Assembly: GCA_003194525.1 (NCBI GenBank)
Contig: NBIV01000290.1
Location: forward strand, 1 to 64,000
Length of the DNA stretch: 64,000 nucleotides
Reading direction: 5' to 3'
Source of the DNA: Gracilariopsis chorda
Taxonomy: Eukaryota > Rhodophyta > Florideophyceae > Gracilariales > Gracilariaceae
Shown one piece after another: positions 55,894-64,000 of this stretch; the stretch's first letter is position 1; each line of letters begins with the position of its first letter. A model generated the notes under the pieces. The model did no database searches and was not told the DNA's origin. It saw only the letters and a program-made list of their open reading frames with translations. The position numbers and the translations under genes are program-made.

Positions 55894-55932
55894 CATTTTC
55901 GTCTGGAAATCCTCCGCGTCCGCGGTCGTTTT

Positions 55933-56739
55933 TGTGGTGCAATGCCCCAAAGGGGAAAAACACCGAAAGACGTCCGGGATCTTCCTCTCACGAGGTGAAC
56001 CCAGTTGGGTAGAGCCCTCCCAGAGGTGTCACGGCGAAGCCGGTTTGTAAGACCAGGGACACCTGTCGCGACTCGTGCAGGGAGGTGAAGGCGAAGAATC
56101 GGTATCCGCGTGAGCGGGGCGTGATCCTCAGTAGAGGTATGTTTCCACGTAAGTGGGGGTGTGTGAGCGGATGCGCACACGAGGGCCGCGGATAGCGGGA
56201 GGTGCTACCCTAAAAAGGGGAAAGAGGAAGGACGAGTGGGTCGCGAGAGCGACGAGTAGATACGGCAATGCCGGTGGACAGGACTCCCTATACAGGGCGA
56301 AACACCAATATGATTGGAACAATTAGTACTCCCAATGATGGGTCTCCTTTAGATGTGCAAGGGGGGTGAACTTCCGTACACTACGGTGCTTCCCTCCAAG
56401 GAGGAGTTGAGAACACGCGGAGGCGGTAAAGCTCAGAGCCAATTCCCCAGGTTGGGGTCCCTTGTTGGGGAAGGTTTACTGGTGCGACGGCAGTGCGCCG
56501 TCGCACTAAGTACTAGCTTCCCAGAAATGGGTGTGAAAATAATAAATAAAATTAACTAAAATACTCCACATTCCGTGGCAACATCCACTACTGTGGCCAA
56601 CCGCCAATTGACCCAAAACCGTGTCCCACGTGTCCATACCCACCATTGTGGGGTGTAGTTCATATACACACTACACAACCGATAATATCGGGAAAACAAT
56701 CAAGTACCAAGAATCCCTCCCTGAGGGCGTTGCACTTCA
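55933..56739 (-). repeat. 3' LTR of chromovirus B
   Basis: 807 bp, on the minus strand TGAAGTGCAACG to CATTGCACCACA. On its inner side (56740 onward, minus strand) lies a polypurine tract, AGGGGGGGGATA, directly before the LTR, which fixes this as the 3' LTR of the minus-strand element. Its outer side abuts element A about 20 bp before where A's own polypurine tract should be. Confidence 0.9.
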
Positions 56740-56752
56740 TATCCCCCCCCTA
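56740..56752 (-). other. Polypurine tract of chromovirus B
   Basis: AGGGGGGGGATA on the minus strand, touching the 3' LTR start. LTR retroelements prime second-strand synthesis from such a tract. It lies about 45 bp before the start codon of the antisense gene, so the antisense gene's leader and the tract overlap in space. Confidence 0.75.
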
Positions 56753-56795
56753 AGACGGGAAAACGACCGCGGACGCGGAGGATTCCCAGACGAAA

Positions 56796-58643
56796 ATGGG
56801 TGATAAAAGCGCGTGCGCCGTCTCCGGTTCTCCGGTAAATCCCTCTGCACCAGAGTCAACACTTCCTGCTACTGCAGCTGTCATTTCCTCACCTCGCATC
56901 AGCACTTCCTCGTCACCGAGCGCACTCCGACAAACAACAATGACCACCCTCGAAGAGGGAGAAATGAACAACGACAACAACATCACCAACAACAGCCAAC
57001 CTCCGAGGTCTCTCGGGCGATACACCACCGGTTTCCGGTCAGCTCCCCTGCCTCAGGGCGATCAACCTCCGGTACAACCGGGAAATATGGCTGCTGAAGC
57101 CAACCATCCCTTCGCATTACCACCTTCGGTGGGATCCTCCGGAACCGCTCCGGTGTCCAACTGGCCAACCTACAACATCCTGGTGGGGCTCAACCCGATG
57201 AATCGGAATCACGCGTCGCGCCTGCGCCTTGCCCCGTGGTTTCACCCGGTCGCCGTCCTCAATGAGGGATTGGTCACCGCTTATGCGGATGGCTCAGACA
57301 CCCTTCCGGGGGATCTGCCCAGAGCAGTTACCACATCGTGGGATTGGCGTCACCGGATCGCGATTCCGCGTCACCACCTCCGAAGGAATTCGGGCGAGAC
57401 CGTCGCTGCGGCGCAGACCGCGCTGGCGCGCATGGCGTACCAACGGCAGAGCCGGGCTCCGTTCGATGTACCGGTCCCACCGGAGTTTGGCTTCGACATT
57501 AGCTACTTCCGCACTCGCGGGGAGATTGGGTACGGCGAGAACCTGTTCCGCCTCGAGACCCTCGCTTGGAGGAATTTCCCCGCAGCGCGGCAAGAGGCCC
57601 TTTGCTGGGAGCGACCGATTATTCGGGCGGAGTTCAGGTACCTTCCCCGGCAATACCGGTCCAACTTTCTCCAAAACTTCATCCGCTACGAGCGGCGTTG
57701 GCGATCCCGATTCGGGTACTTTATCCCGTATCAGAACGTGGAGATAGAGCGGATTGCGCCGCCTCACCGACTAGGTCGGTATGTAGCACTCCCCGAGTGG
57801 TGGCGCTTCCATGAAGCCTGCCGGGGGTGCTACATAGAACTCCCACCGGTACTTACGTACCTCGGTTCGCTGCTCATGCAGGATCCCCGGTCGGGGTTGT
57901 GGTCCGTAGTGGTTACGGAGTGGGCGGCCCGCAGTGCGGCTTATATCCTCAACGAGGCGTACGACCAGTATCGTCTCTGGTTCCTTCAACCGCGTGTGCG
58001 GGCAGCGATCCGAAACCTGGATCTTCGCATTCCCCTTGGGGGCCAGGCCAACAATGAAGAGGTCCTCCAATTACTTGGGTACATCGACAGCGTTAGCTGG
58101 AGTGAGGTCCCGCTGGAGCAAAGCGGTCGTCTGGATGGCGGCAGCGGTAACACCGGTGGTCCGGGACTCGGTAGAAACACCGCCCTTGCGGGGGATTTTA
58201 TCTACTTCGACCCCTGGGAGTTCCGGGAAATTTCCTCCGAGGAGGCGCGAGAGCTTCGCGATACGCCCCGGCATGTGCCGGAAGACCACCCGGTGGGGTA
58301 CGTCGATTCTGACGACTACTACCGCGCATACGGCGGGGATGACCCAATGGTCGATAACGAACCGGAAGAACCCGGGGAGATGGACGTAGAGGAAACCGGC
58401 GCTAGCGCGGAAGCTTTCCCAGAGGGGGTATCTCCGGCCGAGCCGGCTGCTGACCCTTCAACGGCAAGTGCCGGACCTTCTATCCCCAGCGGGGTGACGG
58501 CGAATGAAAACGAGATCATCGCGCGTTTTCTCCGGGGTGCCGGTCTTAGCGCTGCCGAGGTATCGGGGGATGTCACCACCATGGCGGACGCGTTGGCCTA
58601 CCCCCTTGCTGGGGGTTACGCCCCGGGCAACGGCGAAGAGTGA
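56796..58643 (+). CDS. Antisense gene of chromovirus B: 615-aa protein of unknown family
   Basis: A whole reading frame on the strand opposite to gag-pol, between the chromodomain (ends 58837) and the 3' LTR. The start MGDKSACAVSGSPVNPSAPE is conserved in copy A. Residues 1-110 are Ser/Thr/Pro/Asn-rich and probably disordered. A folded, aromatic- and Arg-rich core (about 115-440) contains NWPTYNILVGLNPMNRNHAS, WFHPVAVLNEGLVTAYADGS, YLPRQYRSNFLQNFIRYERR and VVVTEWAARSAAYILNEAYD. The C-terminus is acidic (EEPGEMDVEETGASAE). I see no membrane span, zinc finger, nuclease or capsid signature and cannot name a family. Three copies in the window share it, in the same place relative to the LTR. Transcription would start in or beside the 3' LTR. 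Some plant Ty3/gypsy elements also carry antisense frames between pol and the 3' LTR; no similarity is claimed. Confidence 0.75.
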   Translation: MGDKSACAVSGSPVNPSAPESTLPATAAVISSPRISTSSSPSALRQTTMTTLEEGEMNNDNNITNNSQPPRSLGRYTTGFRSAPLPQGDQPPVQPGNMAAEANHPFALPPSVGSSGTAPVSNWPTYNILVGLNPMNRNHASRLRLAPWFHPVAVLNEGLVTAYADGSDTLPGDLPRAVTTSWDWRHRIAIPRHHLRRNSGETVAAAQTALARMAYQRQSRAPFDVPVPPEFGFDISYFRTRGEIGYGENLFRLETLAWRNFPAARQEALCWERPIIRAEFRYLPRQYRSNFLQNFIRYERRWRSRFGYFIPYQNVEIERIAPPHRLGRYVALPEWWRFHEACRGCYIELPPVLTYLGSLLMQDPRSGLWSVVVTEWAARSAAYILNEAYDQYRLWFLQPRVRAAIRNLDLRIPLGGQANNEEVLQLLGYIDSVSWSEVPLEQSGRLDGGSGNTGGPGLGRNTALAGDFIYFDPWEFREISSEEARELRDTPRHVPEDHPVGYVDSDDYYRAYGGDDPMVDNEPEEPGEMDVEETGASAEAFPEGVSPAEPAADPSTASAGPSIPSGVTANENEIIARFLRGAGLSAAEVSGDVTTMADALAYPLAGGYAPGNGEE

Positions 58644-61600
58644 GCTCCTTTTGTCCAGTTTTCCTGGTATTCTTTCCCTGGCTATGCCAGTTAGTGTAGT
58701 GTAGTATCGTGAGGAGCTAGCTGCTCCCCTGAATAAACTTTCCCGTTTAGAACGGTGATTTCCAATTAGCATTCCCCGTCTTAGACGGACTTTCCCTTGC
58801 TATCCTTTCTCATTGCCCTCCGCTCGCGCGGCAACGTTACCCAACTTGGGCATTAACCAGCGTGGCTGGGGCTGCAGTTCCCGTTTGACGGTGGTATCGC
58901 ACGATCTGCGACCGTGGGAGGTGTTCAATTGGCTCCCACGTATCCCCACTGGGGTCGTACCCGTACCAGCGGACGCGGTATTGTAGAATACCATCCTGGT
59001 CCCAGGTGTGTCCGACAAGTCGGTCTACTACGAACTCTCGTTCGTAGACCTGCCGGCCGTGCCGGGTGGTGGTTTTACTCCCTTGCGAGGGTTGTCCGCG
59101 GTGCGGTATAATGTCCCTTAGCAGGGTGTTCGGCGATAACTCCGACGTTGCCGTGCGCTGTCCTAGTGGCCACTGCTCATGCGGGAAAATATCCCTCAAG
59201 AGGGTATGTGGTGTCACGGTTTTCCCCGGCAAGTCATTCCCCATTGGGGTGTCGTTGTTCCCGTCTTCACGGTAGGCCAGGCGAACCGCCAACCGGCGGG
59301 GGACTTGAACTCCGCATTCGCGGTTGAACTCACGAACCGCGAGTTTGCGGGAAGATGACCGCTCCTGCGGAATCGGCGTTTCCACGATCCCCTGGGGGGT
59401 CCCGTGCGGCACGGTGGTTGGATGGCAAACCGCCTCCCTGCCAGGCGCACGGGAGCTCTGCACCGTACGTTCCGGCGGCGCCGTGGTGTCCCCGGCTACT
59501 GGGGGGTTGCCTAAGGCTAACTCCGGTACACCGGTATTTTGGTCAAAATTCCCCTTTGGGGGTGCCCGGCAGGTGCCGATGACACCCTTTTCAGGGGCCT
59601 GGCCGCTAAGTGCGGTGCACCGTCTCCATGAGGAGGAGCAGCGTCCGGTACGACCGGTTTCGAGCGTGCGATGGCGCGCGTTTTTCCCGAGTTCCTCGGT
59701 TCTTTGCCGCAGCGTTGCGGTAGTTGGCGCAAATTATTCCCCGGAACGGGGGCTTCGATTCCGTCTGCGACGGGGAGCGTTTCCGAGCGCTGCGCGCCAG
59801 GGCCTGAAGCTTCGGATGCGGCTTGGCTACCCTTTTCCCCGATAGGGGTGTGGGTATTTCCCAGCGGCACTGGTGTATCTGGGCGCCTCTTCTCCGCGGG
59901 GCGCGGGTCTGAGCGACCTGATTGAACCGCTTCCGCGGGGACTTCCGCCAATGGCGGCTTTGAGGCATCTCCCTGCTCAGGGGGTTGAGGGCGATTGTCG
60001 CCGTACTCCCGTATCGGGGATCCTTCCCTGACAGGGGTGTGCGGTAGCTGCGTTTCAGCTTCCCGTGTAACACGGTGTATTTGCCGCCTTTGCGGGACCT
60101 GCGCGTCTGGTTCCTGTTGCACAGCGCTGCCCGAGGACGGGGGATTAGTGTCGCGTGAGATACTCCGTGCTCCGCGGTCAGTTGTCCGTATGGTACGGCG
60201 TGTTTCCCGTTGCGACGGCGATCTCATTCCTCGAAAACGAGTGTTCTCCTCCCCCTCCTGAGACGGAGCGGCGGGATAAGGGATAACATGCCCCGCCTGG
60301 CGGGTGTAGATTCGCGCCATAGGGGCGGGCACAGAGAGGCCCGAATTACCCGGCTGAGCCGGTGAGTCCGACAGGGTCGGTAGGTCTGAGAGTCCCCGGG
60401 AGGGGTGTGGTAGCACGGTAGGCCGTCTCACCACCGATGTATCGGATGCAGAGCCATATTCCAGCGTAGGGTCCAGCGTAGCTGGTGCAGCCTCAGTCGA
60501 GGGTCGCGGAGCTAGCACGATGCGATCGCGAGATAACCGCTCATGCGCGTCACCCATTTCCACAACCACTGTGTCCGTCGTGACGGAGATAACCTTGAAA
60601 GGACCATCCGCCACAGGCGAGAGCTTATGGTGCTTCTCCCTTTCAGGGTTGTAGTACTCCTTGCGGACGAATACGAAGTCCCCGGAGTTGATCTGTTCCG
60701 GTTTGCCTCCTCGCAAGCGAGCATCGAAATTCCGTTTGTAGGCGGCTTGGGCGTGGTCCATCGCCTTCCGCGCTGCGGGTACCAGCTTGGTCAGCCATGC
60801 TTTCCACTTCTGGCGGTAATCCTTCACAGAAGGGAACGCGTCCAACGTAGGTTGGGATTCCAACGCCATTGGCGGGGGTGTCCGTGAAAGGACCAACTCG
60901 AAAGGGGATATTCCGGTAGTCCGGTGTACCTGCGTATTGTACGCAAAGGTCACGGCATCCGTGTAGATATCCCAAGTCTTGGGTGGTCAGCCGTGTAAGC
61001 ACGGAGAGCTGCGAGCATTGTCCGGTTGAAACGCTCGACCTGCCCATTAGACTGGGGATGATACGTGGTCGTGAAGAGATTCTTCACGTCCAGTATCCGA
61101 CAGACGTCCTGGAAAAATCGCGATGCGAACTGTTTCCCGTTGTCGGAAAGTAGCTCCAAAGGAGGTCCGTAGGCAAACACCCAATGCCGCACAAAGGCGT
61201 GAGCGACCGTGTAGGCGGTAATCCTCTTTAGAGGGACTGTCCGAACTAATTTCGAGAACCTGTCCGTAATAACGAGTAGGAACTTGTTGCCTCTCCTGGT
61301 AGAGAGCAATGGTCCGAGAATGTCAATTGCGACAAACTCGAGCGGCGCCCTGGCGGGGAATAGCTTCATCCGTTTGGAGTGCTTCCGGAGTTTGACCCGG
61401 TTCTTCGCGCATTGCGTGCAAAACCGCACCGTAGCGTAGCAATCAACCGCCATGGCGGGCCAGTAGAAATCCCTGCGAAGGGTTAGATAAAGCTTCCTCC
61501 CACCGGAGTGTCCCCCGAGTTTCGGGTAATGCGAAAGGTGCAATATCCGCTTCTGTAGCGTGTGCGGTACCACAACTTGTGGGGTAGCCTCGACGGTCCT

Positions 61601-64000
61601 CACGAGGTAACCAATGTCGTTCACCCCGAAGGGGAGGTTCTCTCCGCCGTTGAGGCGTGCACGTATCCTTGTACAGAAGGGGTCCCCGAATTGTTCTCGG
61701 ATCATTTCCTCGGTCTCAACCGGTACATAATTTCCCGGTATGGGTTTCTCAGAATCATCTCGCGATGCAAGTAGGTAGTCGAAGTCAGCATCTTCGTCCC
61801 AGTTTTCTGGCTCAGCCTCGACGGCACATTCCGGATCATCCGGGTCCATTGCCATGAAACATGGGACTTCATCACCCTCCGTTGGGAGTGCCTCCCCACT
61901 TGTGGGTAAACGCGACAGAGCGTCGGCTTGGGTGTTCTGCGCGCCCTTTTTATAAATGACTTGGAAGTCATATTCCGCGAGGCGGAGTCTCCAGCGCATG
62001 AGGCGTCCCGACGGGTCGGAGATATTCATTAACCACCTCAGTGAGGAATGATCCGTGTACACGGTGAAATGGACTCCCATAAGGTAGGGGCGCAGAGTGG
62101 TCATCGCCCATACGACGGCGAGGCACTCTTTCTCCGATACGGAGTAGTTCCGCTCATGGACATTGAGCGAGCGCGACCAATAACCAATTGGGTGTCGTTC
62201 CCCCTCGGGGGTGGTTTGAAAAAGAGCACACCCGACTTGGTAGTCGCTCGAGTCCGTATCTACGGAGTATGGCAACCCAAGTTTTGGGAGATGTAGGATT
62301 GGTGCTGATGTGACAGCCTCCTTCAAGGAGTTAAAGGCTTCCGATTGCTGGGGCGTAAATGTTCCCAGTTTTGGGGGGTTCCCCTTTCGCAACAACGCGT
62401 TCAGGGGCGCTGCAGTATCCGAAAAGTTCGGGATAAACCGTCGATAGACGTTGACCAGCCCCAGAAAGGAGCGCAGTTCCGTTTGAGTACGGGGTTCTTT
62501 CGCCTCAACGAGGGATTTGACTGGAGCTTTCTCGATCGCTAACCGTCCAGGACGGATAATGTGACCCAGATACTTCACAGTATCTGTGAAAAACTCGCAT
62601 TTCCTCAACTTGAGGGTAATTCCCGCATCGCGGAGTACGGTCAGCACGTCTCGGACGTGAGTGAGATGGTCGTCCAACGAGTTGGAGAAGATGATAATAT
62701 CATCAAGGTAGACCAGACAACTCCGCCACTTAAAGCGGTTGAGTAGAATATCTACTGCACGCTGAAAGGTGGCGGGGGCGTTGGTTAACCCAAATGGCAT
62801 CCGCTTGAAGCGGTACGTTCCTGCATGGCAGGTGAATGCGGTTTTGTCGCGATCCTCCTGTCTGACAGGTACTTGCCAATATCCCCAATTGGCATCAAGG
62901 GCCGTGAACACGGTGGCGTCTCCAAGGGAGTCAATGCACTCGTCCATACGAGGGATGGGGTACGTGTCCCTAACAGTCACGGCATTGAGCCTGCGGTAGT
63001 CGACACAGAACCTCCAGGTTTCGTCAGCCTTTAAAGCCAGTACAACTGGGGATGCCCAGGGCGATTGAGCGGGCTCAATCACACCTGCGCGGAGCATCTT
63101 GTCCACCTGGGACTGCTCCTCTTCCCGAGCTTTCGGACCTGCCCTGTAAGGGGGTTGTGCAACCGGTCGCGCACCGGGGATTAAATCGATCCGGTGTTCC
63201 GTTGCATCAATCTCGCCAAGCGAGCCATCCCACATTGTGGTGAATTCCCGTAACATAGTACGGAGTTTGTCGCGGTGCGACTCTGGCACGTGGCTGAATT
63301 CCAGCGCTTCAAGTGCTTTTTGCGGATCAATCCGGTCATTGCTCGATGGAGCATTGTCCTGTGGAACAGGTGTGGTTCGCAATTCCGAGTTACTCGGTAT
63401 GTTCGACGCTGAAGTAGCGGTTTCCTCCCCCTCCTTAGACTTGACGTCTTCGGACGGCGGGGTGAACTCCTCAGAAGAGGTGGTAACTCCGAGTACATCG
63501 GCGGCTGTCATCTTCGTTGGCAGCATTTCCATAGGATGGGGGGTTACACTCCCAATTACTTGGTGTTTGACCAGATACTGGGGGTGTCTGCCAAGGTTGG
63601 CAACCAATATCCGGAAAGGAACATCCGGGGAAATGGAGACAATTCCATTAGCCAGCGCCAGCTGGGATTTCTCGTACAACGAGGCGAGGGGTTGTATAAC
63701 CCGAAGACCGTGTTGACGGGAATTTACCTGTACCCAGACTTGGGACTCCGCCGGTATAGAAACCGAGGCAGCGACGCGGAGCTTGGTGGACTCGCGGGAC
63801 GCGGGCGGTGGTTCCTGCGCAGCAGGGAGCGGAACTTGTTTCCGAGAGGACCGCTTTAGCGGGCGGCGAACAATCGGAACCGACGATCCGTCGTCAAGTT
63901 CTACACGCCTGAGGCGGGGCCTGATTGCGTCGACAAATCTGTCGCAGTAATCACATCCCAGTATGACTGGTGCTGCCAGTGAACGGCAAACGATGAAGTC

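Larger units (their letters stand above)
45243..55932 (+). mobile_element. Ty3/gypsy chromovirus A (LTR, gag, pol, chromodomain, antisense gene)
   Basis: Parts in order on the plus strand: LTR; gag-like region from 46173 with a Ser/Arg/Asp-rich middle and a capsid-like part (YNPVRGSSRA, TAIQQAILALRDTRQRAGET); protease near 48.6 kb (LTVLDTGAGPNFV); reverse transcriptase 49.6-50.4 kb (FCVDYRRLNA, VYLDDIIIFSN); RNase H near 50.5-50.9 kb (YTDHSSLRWLMN); integrase 51.2-51.9 kb with HHCC zinc finger and core (ITDRFSKLVRTVPL, VVSDNGRQFVSKFF); a Pro-rich linker; and a chromodomain at 53.70-53.85 kb (LQYCVRWYGYDPSGDTWEPI). A reading frame on the opposite strand (54.06-55.9 kb) follows. A second copy has inserted into its 3' end, so its own 3' LTR should lie beyond the window. 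Broken, with about half a dozen breaks; fairly young by similarity to copy B. Confidence 0.9.
55933..64000 (-). mobile_element. Ty3/gypsy chromovirus B, inserted in A, open at the window end
   Basis: Minus strand from the window end leftwards: end of the protease region, reverse transcriptase (about 63.2-62.5 kb; FCVDYRRLNA, VYLDDIIIFSN), RNase H (about 62.2-61.9 kb; YTDHSSLRWLMN, GAQNTQADALSRL), integrase (61.6-60.9 kb; ITDRFSKLVRTVPLKR, LLSDNGKQFASRFF), Pro-rich linker and a chromodomain ending at 58837. Then the antisense gene (56796-58643), polypurine tract and 3' LTR. gag and the 5' LTR lie beyond 64000. It is better preserved than A, with about two breaks in the visible part. It inserted into the 3' end of A in the opposite orientation. 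Confidence 0.9.

Noticed and set aside
45243-56739. A giant DNA transposon with 0.8-kb terminal inverted repeats
   Set aside because: The outer repeats are in opposite orientation, which first suggests a TIR element. The polypurine tract at 56740-56752 and the mirrored gene order show two LTR elements nested head to head.

Overview
The window is nuclear DNA of a eukaryote, most likely a red alga of the Florideophyceae, possibly Chondrus crispus or a relative. That is an inference from these points: compact, mostly intron-less protein genes; a nuclear anthranilate synthase subunit I with a plastid-type leader and no fused glutaminase part; an NB-ARC/WD40 protein; and a gene island set between Ty3/gypsy chromoviruses, Ty1/copia elements, LINEs and a PIF/Harbinger transposon. 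No database search was possible, so the species is not proven.

Layout. 1-10.3 kb is transposon-rich: a broken Ty1/copia 3' half with its LTR, a LINE with reverse transcriptase and RNase H on the minus strand, and scattered LINE 3' ends. 10.4-27.4 kb is a tight island of six host genes on alternating strands: a GT61-type glycosyltransferase, an FAD-dependent amine-oxidase-like protein with a long unknown tail, plastid anthranilate synthase TrpE, a classical protein tyrosine phosphatase (one 106-bp intron), a YheT/ABHD-type alpha/beta hydrolase (one 89-bp intron) and an NB-ARC/WD40 STAND NTPase. 27.4-32.4 kb holds nothing I can assign. 32.4-37.3 kb has LINE fragments, one intact conserved host-like gene (33.9-34.7 kb) and a solo LTR lying inside a LINE.

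37.9-64 kb is a nest of mobile elements. A Harbinger transposon has its transposase at 38-39 kb and its Myb/SANT-like gene cut in two by an LTR retroelement. The two halves now lie 5.2 kb apart on opposite strands, each next to the same 5 bp (AAAGC) and an LTR of one family. A Ty3/gypsy chromovirus starts at 45,243 on the plus strand. A second copy on the minus strand (55,933 to beyond the window end) has inserted into its 3' end, which gives a large inverted-repeat layout. Between the chromodomain and the 3' LTR these elements carry a long reading frame on the opposite strand. The best copy encodes 615 aa of no family I recognise. The same elements are studded with short perfect hairpins every few tens of bases, including in coding DNA, which the host genes do not show.

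The host genes look like separate metabolic, signalling and regulatory genes, not an operon or pathway cluster. The most novel material is the antisense gene of the chromovirus, the hairpin decoration of that family and the rearranged Harbinger/LTR insertion.
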